A DNA stretch of 64,000 nucleotides from Lentibacillus lipolyticus. GTDB lineage: Bacteria; Bacillota; Bacilli; Bacillales; Amphibacillaceae. The notes beneath the pieces were generated by a model. The model was not told the DNA's origin, did no database searches, and was given only the letters and a program-made list of their open reading frames with translations. The translations under genes and the position numbers were made by a program. Below, piece after piece: positions 25,787 to 33,833 of the stretch (position 1 is the stretch's first letter; the number at the start of each line of letters is the position of its first letter). Location of the stretch: positions 1 through 64,000 of the forward strand of contig SEIO01000015.1 of NCBI GenBank assembly GCA_004145795.1. Direction: 5' to 3'.

Positions 25787-26046
25787 ATGTTAAATTTCAT
25801 TTTTAATCATCACAACTATTGCTATAATGGAAATAATGAAAAAAGGTTTTTTCATGGCTGGTTCATGGTACAAAATTTCTTTTTCCAACGACATTTATGG
25901 AATACACAATCAAACGGAAGCAACAATGGGCACTTCTTTCTCCGCACCGAAATGAAATCAAATTATGTATATTACTGTTATTCTTGCAAAAAATACCAAT
26001 GCCGCTCTATATAAAATGAGAGGGAAGCCGTAGCGACTTCCCTCAG
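25787..26046 (+). other. Transcribed-looking gap with short frames, possible decayed gene
   Basis: An extended -10 (TGC-TATAAT, 25820-25828), a ribosome binding site AAAAAAGG before an ATG at 25854, and a hairpin GAGGGAAG / CTTCCCTC at 26020-26044 suggest a small plus-strand transcript. The 33-codon frame from 25854 (MAGSWYKISFSNDIYG...) ends at 25955; a longer frame in another phase runs 25787-26014. In B. subtilis a short gene (yheE) lies near here. I cannot tell which frame, if any, is used. Confidence 0.3.
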
Positions 26047-26075
26047 TTATGGGTCAAGGGGGAGCTCCCCCTGAG
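26015..26075. terminator. Paired hairpins after the SASP gene
   Basis: GAGGGAAG / CTTCCCTC (26020-26044) and the palindrome GGGGGAGCTCCCCC (26058-26071). On the minus strand the first is followed by TCATTTTATATA, so they may end the SASP transcript. Confidence 0.45.
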
Positions 26076-26089
26076 AGGCCATCCGTTTA

Positions 26090-26296
26090 TTATTGTTGTC
26101 CACTGAATTGAGACTGTGCAGTCTGCACTAGTCGTTTCGTAATTTCGCCACCGACAGAACCGTTAGCACGGGAAGTAGTGTCGGCACCAAGGTTCACACC
26201 AAATTCTTGTGCAATTTCGGTTTTCATTTGGTTAAGAGCTTGCTCAGCTCCTGGTACTACCAACTGGTTTGAGTTTTGGCTATTGTTATTTGCCAT
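26090..26296 (-). CDS. Alpha/beta-type small acid-soluble spore protein
   Basis: DNA-coating protein of the dormant spore, protecting against UV and heat and degraded at germination. 68 residues. It carries the germination-protease site in TEIAQEFGV (cleavage expected after E27), then [21 protein letters not shown], the DNA-contact block. AGGAGGTGATAAC precedes the ATG at 26296. In B. subtilis sspB lies in the same neighbourhood. Expression by SigG in the forespore is expected from the family; I did not identify its promoter with confidence. Confidence 0.93.
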   Translation of the reverse strand: MANNNSQNSNQLVVPGAEQALNQMKTEIAQEFGVNLGADTTSRANGSVGGEITKRLVQTAQSQFSGQQ

Positions 26297-26405
26297 GTTA
26301 TCACCTCCTGTACGCATTATTGTGAGCAGAAACGGAAATCTTACTCACAAATAAACGCTGGTAATTGTTTCTTTATGAGGAAAAAGCCATGGTAGAATAA
26401 AACGT

Positions 26406-26446
26406 AAAAAAGCTCACTGCCCTCATTAAGGCGGTGAGCTTTTTTA
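26406..26446 (-). terminator. Terminator of fumC
   Basis: Stem GCTCACtGCC / GGCgGTGAGC with A and T runs on both sides, directly after the stop at 26449. Confidence 0.8.
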
Positions 26447-26448
26447 GC

Positions 26449-27834
26449 TTATTTCGGATATGTCATTTCTTTCGGACTGACATATTCATCGAATTGTTCT
26501 TCCGTAAGAAGTTCCAAGCGAACGGCTGCCTCTTTTAATGTTGAATCATCCGCAAATGCTTTTTTAGCAATTTTAGCTGCATTTTCATACCCAATATGCG
26601 GATTCAAGGCGGTTACAAGCATCAGTGAATCACGCAAGTATTTCTCAATCTGTTCATGATTTGGTTCAATTCCTTGCACACAGCGTTCATCAAATGACAG
26701 AATGCTATCCGCAAGCAGCTGAGCAGATTGCAGGAAGTTATAGGCAATGACAGGCTTAAATACGTTCAGTTCGAAATTACCCTGACTTGCCGCAAAGCCG
26801 ATTGTTGCATCATTCCCCATAACTTGAGCAGCCACCATTGTGACCGCCTCACTTTGAGTAGGGTTGACTTTCCCCGGCATGATGGAGCTTCCCGGTTCAT
26901 TAGCCGGAATGGAAATTTCACCAATTCCACAACGCGGTCCGCTTGCCAGCCAACGTACATCATTGGCGATTTTCATTAAATCCGCAGCAAGTCCCTTCAG
27001 CGCACCATGTGCAAATACTGCCTCATCATGACTTGTCAGCGAATGGAATTTATTTGGGGCAGAAATAAACTCTTTGCCGGTCACTTCACTTATCGCTTTG
27101 GTGACCGTCTCGGAAAAGTTCGGATGTGCATTTAGGCCTGTCCCAACAGCAGTACCGCCAATGGCAAGCTGTTTAACGTGATGCAGGCTCTCGCCAATCA
27201 TTTGCTCAGACTTTTCAAGCATGCGGTGCCAGCCGCTGATTTCCTGGCCTAACGTCAATGGTGTTGCATCCTGCAAATGTGTGCGGCCGATTTTAACAAC
27301 TTCCTGAAAAGCATTCATTTTTTCGTGCAGTGTATCTTTCATCGTCTTTAATGCGGGAAGAACCACATCTTCCAGTTTCAGAGCAAACGCAATATGCATA
27401 GCCGTTGGATACGTATCATTGGAACTTTGTGACTTGTTGACGTCATCATTTGGATGCAGCTGCAAATCACTACCCTGTTCCTTTAGCCAATTATTTCCAG
27501 CGTAAGCAATTACTTCATTCACATTCATATTGGACTGGGTGCCACTGCCTGTCTGCCAAACAACCAGCGGAAAGTGATCATCGAGCTTGCCATTGATGAT
27601 TTCATCAGCTGCATGGCCAATGGCATCCGCTTTTTCTTTTTCTAAAAGCCCAAGTTCACTGTTTGCTTTAGCAGCGCTTTTTTTCAATATAGCAAATGCT
27701 TTAATGACTTCTTCCGGCATCGTTTCATCGCCGATTGGGAAATTCTGTTTGCTGCGCTGGGTTTGTGCGCCCCAATATTTATCAGCAGGTACGTTAATCT
27801 CTCCAAGTGTATCTTTTTCCACCCGGTACTCCAT
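26449..27834 (-). CDS. fumC: Class II fumarate hydratase
   Basis: Fumarase of the TCA cycle (fumarate to malate). 461 residues, standard length. Signature [11 protein letters not shown] with the catalytic serine, plus [20 protein letters not shown] and the KKSAAKAN region. The favoured start at 27834 has AAGGAGG 8 bases upstream and begins [11 protein letters not shown] as in homologues. A second in-frame ATG at 27858 has its own AAAGGAGGGATAA, so an eight-residue longer form may also be made. The -10 TGT-TACAAT lies at 27872-27880. Corresponds to citG of B. subtilis. Confidence 0.94.
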   Translation of the reverse strand: MEYRVEKDTLGEINVPADKYWGAQTQRSKQNFPIGDETMPEEVIKAFAILKKSAAKANSELGLLEKEKADAIGHAADEIINGKLDDHFPLVVWQTGSGTQSNMNVNEVIAYAGNNWLKEQGSDLQLHPNDDVNKSQSSNDTYPTAMHIAFALKLEDVVLPALKTMKDTLHEKMNAFQEVVKIGRTHLQDATPLTLGQEISGWHRMLEKSEQMIGESLHHVKQLAIGGTAVGTGLNAHPNFSETVTKAISEVTGKEFISAPNKFHSLTSHDEAVFAHGALKGLAADLMKIANDVRWLASGPRCGIGEISIPANEPGSSIMPGKVNPTQSEAVTMVAAQVMGNDATIGFAASQGNFELNVFKPVIAYNFLQSAQLLADSILSFDERCVQGIEPNHEQIEKYLRDSLMLVTALNPHIGYENAAKIAKKAFADDSTLKEAAVRLELLTEEQFDEYVSPKEMTYPK

Positions 27835-28028
27835 ATGTGTTGCCTCCTTATGTATCATTTATCCCTCCTTTATTGTAACAAAAGAACACAGTTAATGGTT
27901 AACAGAAATCGCCTCGGAACAGTCACAAAAAAGTAATTATTTCAGTAGGTTATCCCGTCCTTTTTCTTATATAATAGGGGACGAGTGAATGAAGATTGTC
28001 CGGCTGTCTCTGAAAGGGGGTTTTGCTA

Positions 28029-28943
28029 ATGCCCAATATATGGACGCATATTTTGTTTTGCGAGGAATCAGCCGACTTATTGGAACGACCGGATGCATTT
28101 CTGCAGCATGAAACAGCAATGAAGCTGGGAGCTCAAGGACCTGATCCATTTTTTTATTATCGTTTCTGGCCCTGGGCTAAAGAAAACACAGTTAATCAAA
28201 TAGGGCTGATCCTGCATCAGCAAAAGTGCGGGGATTTTCTGATGGACTTAATCGAGCGCGCTAAAAACAGGGATGGCCAAGTGCGAGCATTTGTTTTTGG
28301 CTTCATTACCCACCACATTCTGGACCGTAATACACATCCATATATCCACTACCGGGCAGGATACGAAGGAAATAATCATCAAAAACTGGAAGTCACCATC
28401 GATACACTTATGATGGCGAAGTATCATAACTTAAAGACGTGGCGATCACAAGTTAACAAGGAAATGGACACAGGACGAGAATTTCACGCTATTATTGGCA
28501 AGCTGCTTGCTGAAGCTATCGCAGCAAATTACCCATCATTCTCAGAGCAGCCACCACAAATCGTACAAAAAACATATCGGGACATGTTTCTTGCCCTAAA
28601 GCTCCTGGCCGATCCCTATGGCTGGAAGAATAAACTGCTGAAACCGTTCGTTTCGCCCTATTCTCACCAACCTGTCGAGGATGATAAGGATTACCTGAAC
28701 CTGAACCACCAGACATGGCATCATCCAGCGACAAATGAACCATGCTCCAAAAGTTTTATTGATTTGTATAACCAAGCGAAAACAGAAACGATTGAAATCA
28801 TGACCGATCTCATTGTCTACTGGCACACAGGTGATACCGCCTATCGGGAACGAGTGAGTGAGCGAATCGGCAACATTTCCTACGATACCGGTAAGCCGCT
28901 TTCCCAGAACCTTCAAAACCGATATAGTGATCCAATTATATAG
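28029..28943 (+). CDS. Zinc-dependent phospholipase C-like protein
   Basis: 304 residues of the zinc-dependent phospholipase C / S1-P1 type fold. Histidines and aspartates at the expected places: MPNIWTH at the start, GAQGPDPFFYYRF, HHILDRNTHPYIHYR and a later HQTWHHP. No signal peptide is seen: the protein begins directly with PNIWTHILF, so unlike secreted PlcB it seems cytoplasmic. AAAGGGGG lies 8 bases before ATG 28029; TATAAT at 27970 is a likely -10. Substrate unknown. Confidence 0.75.
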   Translation: MPNIWTHILFCEESADLLERPDAFLQHETAMKLGAQGPDPFFYYRFWPWAKENTVNQIGLILHQQKCGDFLMDLIERAKNRDGQVRAFVFGFITHHILDRNTHPYIHYRAGYEGNNHQKLEVTIDTLMMAKYHNLKTWRSQVNKEMDTGREFHAIIGKLLAEAIAANYPSFSEQPPQIVQKTYRDMFLALKLLADPYGWKNKLLKPFVSPYSHQPVEDDKDYLNLNHQTWHHPATNEPCSKSFIDLYNQAKTETIEIMTDLIVYWHTGDTAYRERVSERIGNISYDTGKPLSQNLQNRYSDPII

Positions 28944-28945
28944 AA

Positions 28946-28977
28946 GAAGGAACACCAAGAAGTGTTCCTTTTTTATT
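28946..28977 (+). terminator. Terminator after the phospholipase-like gene
   Basis: Stem AAGGAACAC / GTGTTCCTT followed by TTTTATTT. Confidence 0.8.
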
Positions 28978-28985
28978 TGCAGAGC

Positions 28986-29141
28986 TTATTTAAACAGTTT
29001 CCGGAGCATTTTGCCGGTCCCTTTGCCGGCCACTCTCCGTCCAATCCGCTTCCCTGCTTTCCCTTTTTTAACAGCATTGACGTCGCCAAGTATTTTAGCA
29101 ATTTTATACAGTATACTCCGAATCTTGTTCATACGCACCAT
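28986..29141 (-). CDS. Small, very basic conserved protein
   Basis: 51 residues from ATG 29141; GTG at 29138 or ATG at 29132 are also possible. GAGGTGATC is directly upstream. The sequence is strongly cationic, with about a third Lys or Arg: NKIRSILYKIAKILGD then repeated GK and GR turns ending MLRKLFK. The first half could form an amphipathic helix. I recall similar short hypothetical proteins in Bacillaceae but cannot name a family. A nucleic-acid or membrane-surface role is a guess. It is too short to be caught by a 60-residue cut-off. Confidence 0.65.
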   Translation of the reverse strand: MVRMNKIRSILYKIAKILGDVNAVKKGKAGKRIGRRVAGKGTGKMLRKLFK

Positions 29142-29186
29142 GATCACCTCTCTAAAGATTCCTTGCCCAGCTTTCCCACATCCTGC

Positions 29187-30464
29187 TTATCCGGCAAATT
29201 GCTTTGCTTCACGCACCCCTTTTTCGATATTAACAAATTTCAATAAAGTAATTCCGCCAATAAAGAATATCACCAATGAGATAATTCCGAGCCTGCTGGA
29301 GCCTGTTAATTGACCAACCAGCCCGAACAAAAACGGACCAAAGATGGCGGCAAATTTGGCTGAAATTCCATAAAAACCAAAGAATTCCGCATGCTTGCCT
29401 GCTGGGACCATTCGACTATAGATGGAACGGCTCAGCGACTGTGCCCCGCCCTGTACAACACCGACACATACCGCCAGCAAATAAAAATGCAGCGCACTGG
29501 CCATGAAATAACCGAGGACCGCAATAGCTACATAGCTATACAGTGTTATGTAAAGTGCCCGTTTTGCTGTTATTTTCGCTGCAAGCCACCCAAAAAAGAA
29601 CGTGCATGGTATCCCGACAAATTGTGTAATGAGTAAGGCTGCAATCAGTGAATTAGAGTCAATCCCTATTCCTCGTCCATAGATGGTGGCCATCTTAATA
29701 ATCGTGGAAATGCCGTCATTGTACATCCAAAAAGCAATCAGGAAAAGGAGGAGATGCTTCAATTGCCTGATTTCCTTAAAGGTGCGGGCCACTCTGGAAA
29801 AACCGATAGCAGCATAAGAATGATCTATTGTCACCGGCCTTTTCTTTTCTTCGTTGATATTTTTGAACAATGGAATCGAGAATAGAAACCACCATAAACC
29901 AACAGAAGCAAACGAAAGCTGACTGGCTGCCGTCACATCCGGTATGCCAAACCAGTCGTGCTTGAGGATCATCAATATATTAATGGCAAGCAACACCCCG
30001 CCGCCGATATATCCAAATGCAAACCCACTTGAGGATAGTTTATCCATTTCCTTCGTACTTCCGGCAATTTCCGGCAGGAACGCATCGTAAAACACATTCC
30101 CTCCCGAAAAGCCGATTGTTCCAATAATAAGTAAAATCGATGCAAATAGATAATTCCCTTCCCCCACAAACGCAAGCAGCACACTTGCCATCATTCCCAT
30201 ATATGCAAAGAAACGCAAAAATTTCTTTTTCGCTGCCGAATAATCACTGATGGCACCCAGAACCGGTGCCAATATCGCAACAATGAGTACTGCTATCGAC
30301 TGAGCGTATCCCCAATAACTTTCTGCCAATGTACCGTCCAGACCGGCTGCAGCCACATCATGATAAAATACAGGAAGAATCGCCGCCATAATGGTTGTGG
30401 CAAACGCAGAATTTCCAAAGTCATACAACATCCAGCTTAATGCTGTTTTTCGCTTCACACGCAT
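29187..30464 (-). CDS. UMF1/Atg22-type MFS transporter
   Basis: 425 residues, about 12 helices. The N-terminal motif SWMLYDFGNSAFATTIMAAILPVFY is the hallmark of the UMF1 (Atg22-like) branch of the major facilitator superfamily; the loop DYSAAKKKFL replaces the usual MFS motif A. Members of the branch are thought to export amino acids or peptides, but no substrate is established for this type in bacilli. Alone on the minus strand. Confidence 0.85.
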   Translation of the reverse strand: MRVKRKTALSWMLYDFGNSAFATTIMAAILPVFYHDVAAAGLDGTLAESYWGYAQSIAVLIVAILAPVLGAISDYSAAKKKFLRFFAYMGMMASVLLAFVGEGNYLFASILLIIGTIGFSGGNVFYDAFLPEIAGSTKEMDKLSSSGFAFGYIGGGVLLAINILMILKHDWFGIPDVTAASQLSFASVGLWWFLFSIPLFKNINEEKKRPVTIDHSYAAIGFSRVARTFKEIRQLKHLLLFLIAFWMYNDGISTIIKMATIYGRGIGIDSNSLIAALLITQFVGIPCTFFFGWLAAKITAKRALYITLYSYVAIAVLGYFMASALHFYLLAVCVGVVQGGAQSLSRSIYSRMVPAGKHAEFFGFYGISAKFAAIFGPFLFGLVGQLTGSSRLGIISLVIFFIGGITLLKFVNIEKGVREAKQFAG

Positions 30465-30532
30465 CTATCCCTCCCTTTTCCCCTTGGATACTGGAGAAAA
30501 CATAAACAGAGGCATTTTTCAGGAAATCTTCC

Positions 30533-30567
30533 GTAAAAAATGCCTTACCATTTAACGGCAAGGCATT
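30533..30567 (-). terminator. Terminator of the IDEAL-domain gene
   Basis: Stem AATGCCTT / AAGGCATT with TTTTTAC on the minus strand. Confidence 0.75.
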
Positions 30568-30582
30568 CATGCTGAAAACGGG

Positions 30583-30816
30583 TTATTCCCAGAGATAACT
30601 TTTGTACGCTTCACTCAGCAAAAGGAATTCCTCCTTGTCACCTGTATCAAGCGAATGATTAATTGCCATTTCCAGCTTCTTTTTATTCCAGTTAAAACAA
30701 AGTTCATCCAGTACTAATTTGGCGGTCAGTCTCAATTCGTACGAAATTTCTCGTTTCGCATAAAGTGTTTTCCCAGTATAGCGATAAAACCGGTACCCTG
30801 CTTTTTGCCGGTTCAT
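30583..30816 (-). CDS. IDEAL-domain protein
   Basis: 77 residues. The second half, LTAKLVLDELCFNWNKKKLEMAINHSLDTGDKEEF (quoted in part), fits the IDEAL domain: a helical hairpin found in many small Bacillales proteins and in ComK-related regulators. The first part is basic with several tyrosines. AAGGGGGAG stands before the ATG at 30816. The family is usually taken as a protein-protein interaction module; function here unknown. Confidence 0.7.
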   Translation of the reverse strand: MNRQKAGYRFYRYTGKTLYAKREISYELRLTAKLVLDELCFNWNKKKLEMAINHSLDTGDKEEFLLLSEAYKSYLWE

Positions 30817-30991
30817 GGAACACTCCCCCTTGTTCCTTTTTTCCATTATCCTAAAAAAACGGAAAAGATGCAAGAGTATTTTTTAAAAAAAGTGTATTTT
30901 CTGTAAAATGAACCAGAAAACTTGGGGACTTCAGTTCCTGCAGGGTAAGCACAAGCTAGCCGTGACTGGTATGAATGGTTCTACACCCTCT

Positions 30992-32200
30992 TTAAGGATT
31001 AATATTTCGGTACCCAAGAATACCAGCGGCAAGTGCAAAAACCAATAAAAGGCTGGCCATCCAGATGATATTCCCCTTCATCATAACAGCAATCACCGGC
31101 GGACCTGCAGCAACCCCAATAAATCGCATGGCTGTATAAATAGAAGTAATAATGCCGCGTACACTTTTTTCCAGGCTTTCCGTAATCAGTGCATCAAGAC
31201 ACGGCAACCCCATACCGATTCCAATTCCGCAAATGAAAAAAATGGACAGCAAATAAACAGGATGATCCATAAACGGAATCACTGCAACTGATACGCCAAC
31301 AAGAATAATCCCAATGAACGTAACCCATTTCATGACGGCCAGCTTTCCCTTTGTCAGCCGTCCGCTCAAAAACGAAGCAATGGAAAGAGCAAGCAGTGGA
31401 ATAGCCAGCAGGACACCTTTCCAGATACCTTCGTAATCGTATTTATCCTCCAGAATGCTGGATAAGTAAAATAAAAACCCAAACAGAATAAACATGAGTA
31501 TAGCACCGATTGCAAACACGGCTACAAGCCATTTGCCATGCTCTTTAAGGGCATCTTTTGCAAACGTCATATATTCCTTAAATTGTGTACGCTCCTCTTC
31601 TCCGCCCTTATCTTTAATCAGGAATATAACCATCAGCACAGAGATAGCACAAAGTACCGGAATCGAGTAAAACGGAAGGAACCAGACAAGTGCCGCCAGC
31701 GCCGCACCCAATATAGGGCTCAAAACTTTGCCTATTGTATTGGACGTCTCAATGATACCAAGGGTTGTGGTCGCTTCTTCATCATCTTTAAATATATCGC
31801 TGACAAGCGGAAGCACAATAGGAAACGCCCCCGATGCTCCAATCCCCTGTAAAACCCTTCCTAACACGACAACAAGAAATGCGTCGTCCATAACCTGTGA
31901 TGCCCATCCGGCTACCAATCCCCCAACCCCAGTAATAATCAGAGCCGGAATAATCACCTTTTTCCTGCCAAATCTGTCCGATAAAAAACCTGCAACCGGA
32001 ATCAGGAAAATGGCCACAACCGAGTAAGCAGTTATGATATAACTCGATTCAAGCTTTGATATGTCCATCTCTTTTTCCATTACAGGTAAAATAGGGATGA
32101 GCATGGAATTTCCAAGCGTCATAATTAATGGAATCGATGCTAGTGACAGAACCGCCCATCTTTTTTCTTTCTCACTAAATTGACTTCCCATAAACTGCAT
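30992..32200 (-). CDS. MFS transporter, drug-efflux type
   Basis: 402 residues, 12 helices. MFS motif A is clear (GFLSDRFGRKKV), and motif C is approximated by GVGGLVAGWASQ and GKVLSPILGAAL in helix 5. Its general layout resembles proton-driven multidrug or tetracycline-type exporters. AAAGGA stands 4 bases before ATG 32200. No regulator lies next to it, and the substrate cannot be told from sequence alone. Confidence 0.8.
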   Translation of the reverse strand: MQFMGSQFSEKEKRWAVLSLASIPLIMTLGNSMLIPILPVMEKEMDISKLESSYIITAYSVVAIFLIPVAGFLSDRFGRKKVIIPALIITGVGGLVAGWASQVMDDAFLVVVLGRVLQGIGASGAFPIVLPLVSDIFKDDEEATTTLGIIETSNTIGKVLSPILGAALAALVWFLPFYSIPVLCAISVLMVIFLIKDKGGEEERTQFKEYMTFAKDALKEHGKWLVAVFAIGAILMFILFGFLFYLSSILEDKYDYEGIWKGVLLAIPLLALSIASFLSGRLTKGKLAVMKWVTFIGIILVGVSVAVIPFMDHPVYLLSIFFICGIGIGMGLPCLDALITESLEKSVRGIITSIYTAMRFIGVAAGPPVIAVMMKGNIIWMASLLLVFALAAGILGYRNINP

Positions 32201-32320
32201 TCATTCCTTTACCTGAATAATCAACACTACCATTAATGTTTACCCAGCGTGATGATTTATCCAGATTTCGCACCAGCCACTTTTTACCGAAAGTCTGTTT
32301 TGAGGTTTCAAAAATTCGGG

Positions 32321-32530
32321 GCGATTCCCCGACCTAAAGTTGCGATTCTCATCTCGCTCAGAGCGATTCCCGGACCTGAAGTTGCGATTCTCCTCTCGCT
32401 CGGAGCGATTCCCGGACCTGAAGTTGCGATTCCTCCTCCGCTCGGGGCGATTCCTGAACCTGAAGTTGCGATTCCTCCTCCGCTCGGGGCGATTCCTGAA
32501 CCTGAAGTTGCGATTCCTCCCTCGCTCGGA
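32321..32530. repeat. 42-bp minisatellite, five units
   Basis: Units begin with GCGATT at 32321, 32363, 32405, 32447 and 32489. Each 42-bp unit is two 21-bp halves, both starting GCGATTC: one continues CCGGACCTGAAGTT, the other TCCTCTCGCTCGGA. Because 42 is a multiple of 3, several frames stay open on both strands (Arg/Asn/Phe-rich or Pro/Glu-rich), but none has a ribosome binding site or a known family. A single degenerate unit is near 57643-57680. The rest of 32201-32614 holds only the terminator at 32558. Confidence 0.9.
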
Positions 32531-32557
32531 GATTAAGCCCATGTGTAAAAAAAGAAT

Positions 32558-32588
32558 AAAAAAAAGCTGCCATATCAGCAGCTTTTTC
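32558..32588. terminator. Bidirectional terminator
   Basis: Stem AAAAGCTGC / GCAGCTTTT with A and T runs; ends the azlCD operon on the minus strand. Confidence 0.75.
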
Positions 32589-32614
32589 TATAACTTAAAG
32601 TGAATACCGGCGTG

Positions 32615-32908
32615 TCACATCGTGAGAAGAAAGACAGTGACAATGGCACCGGCAACCACTAATATGACATTCAGTCCGACATACGCAAGCACTATTGCTA
32701 CAGCACCGCCAATCAGGCCAATCAACGGCTTTCCGGGAATGACGCCCAGTATCCCTGGAAAAACAAGTGCCCCCAACGCAGCAAATGGAATGGCATTCAG
32801 CCAGCGGTTAATCCAGTCCCGGAATTGCAATTTGTCCACAATAAATGCAGGAACGACCCTTGGAATCATCGTTACGGCAGCCATACCAATAATGATGGCG
32901 ATAATCAT
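32615..32908 (-). CDS. azlD: AzlD-family membrane protein
   Basis: 97 residues, three to four helices; small subunit of an AzlC/AzlD exporter for branched-chain amino acids or their analogues. RVVPAFIVDKLQFRDWINRWLNAIPFAALGAL (in part) is the family core. The start at 32908 has GAAGGAGG, 7 bases upstream, and overlaps the azlC stop as ATGA; the longer frame is inside azlC. Confidence 0.88.
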   Translation of the reverse strand: MIIAIIIGMAAVTMIPRVVPAFIVDKLQFRDWINRWLNAIPFAALGALVFPGILGVIPGKPLIGLIGGAVAIVLAYVGLNVILVVAGAIVTVFLLTM

Positions 32909-33633
32909 GACGCATCCTCCTTCAACAGAAAAACACCACTCCATCCGCCCAAGACGGTACCAAATACAATTGCCCAGCCATCACTCATAAACTGGCTGCA
33001 CACCGTGTTAATCAACATAGCAATTACAGCAACAACGCCGACACGCCACTGCTTTCTCACGGATGGGATGAGCAGACCAATGAACATCGCATATAAAGCG
33101 ATGCCCATACTCTGGCTTAACTGGGCTGGGATAATCTCCCCGAGCACCCCGCCTAAAAACGAGCCCCCGATCCAGGACAGGTAAGCCGTTAGTATTAGTG
33201 ACGCATAAAAATAAGCACCCTTTTCCATATTTGCTTCTTTGGTATGCAGCGATGATACAGCAAACGTTTCATCGGTGAGTCCCAGTGATAAAGGAATTTT
33301 CCAATTCAAGCCGATATTCCGTAAACGGTTCATAAACGACAGGCTCATGACAAAGTGACGGAAATTAAGCACAAACGTTGCTATTATTATCTCCATTGCA
33401 CCGGCACCAACGGCAATCATGTTTGCTCCCATAAACTGGCTTGCACCAGCAAAAACCATAACACTCATCAATGTCAATTCCGTCAGTGACATCCCCGACT
33501 GTTTTGCTAAAACACCATACGTAATTGCTATCGGCAAGTAGCCGAGCATAATCGGAAATCCGACTGCGACACCCTTTCGAATCATATGTATTGTTGGGGA
33601 TGTATTCTGTTTCTCGGCCAATTCTGTATCCAA
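32905..33633 (-). CDS. azlC: AzlC-family branched-chain amino acid exporter subunit
   Basis: 242 residues, about seven helices (LIV-E family). FPIMLGYLPIAITYGVLA at the start and the FAGASQFMG motif are typical of AzlC; NFRHFVMSLSF and GLTDETFAV follow. It works with AzlD encoded just downstream. Start is TTG at 33633 with GGGAG 7 bases upstream. In B. subtilis AzlB, an Lrp-type repressor, controls azlCD; no azlB is in this window. Confidence 0.9.
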   Translation of the reverse strand: MDTELAEKQNTSPTIHMIRKGVAVGFPIMLGYLPIAITYGVLAKQSGMSLTELTLMSVMVFAGASQFMGANMIAVGAGAMEIIIATFVLNFRHFVMSLSFMNRLRNIGLNWKIPLSLGLTDETFAVSSLHTKEANMEKGAYFYASLILTAYLSWIGGSFLGGVLGEIIPAQLSQSMGIALYAMFIGLLIPSVRKQWRVGVVAVIAMLINTVCSQFMSDGWAIVFGTVLGGWSGVFLLKEDAS

Positions 33634-33669
33634 TTCGTTACTCCCTCCCCCAAAAATGATGTTTATTTT

Positions 33670-33697
33670 ATCTTACATTGAATTTCAATTGTGTCAA
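33670..33697 (-). promoter_or_regulatory. azlCD promoter with embedded palindrome
   Basis: Minus strand TTGACA (33692-33697), 16 bases, TAAGAT (33670-33675). The spacer contains the palindrome ATTGAATTTCAAT (33677-33689), well placed for a repressor. Confidence 0.6.
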
Positions 33698-33774
33698 CTT
33701 TTCTGAAACCAGAAATGAAAGCAGGATTTGTTCTTTATGGACAAAAGAAGTCTATCCGTTCACTAACTGTTGAT

Positions 33775-33820
33775 TAAAAAACCCCCTTAAGGTGATTTCC
33801 TAATCATCCATAAGGGGGGA
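33775..33820 (-). terminator. Terminator of the NarK-PAS gene
   Basis: Minus strand CCCCCTTA stem with TAAGGGGG, followed by six T. It comes 14 bases after the stop, so the protein really ends after its PAS domain. Confidence 0.8.
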
Positions 33821-33833
33821 CGTAAACTGTTTA

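Noticed and set aside
32240-32542. Arg/Asn/Phe-rich frame on the minus strand and Pro/Glu-rich frames on the plus strand
   Set aside because: They arise because the 42-bp minisatellite is a multiple of 3; no start signal and no recognised family.
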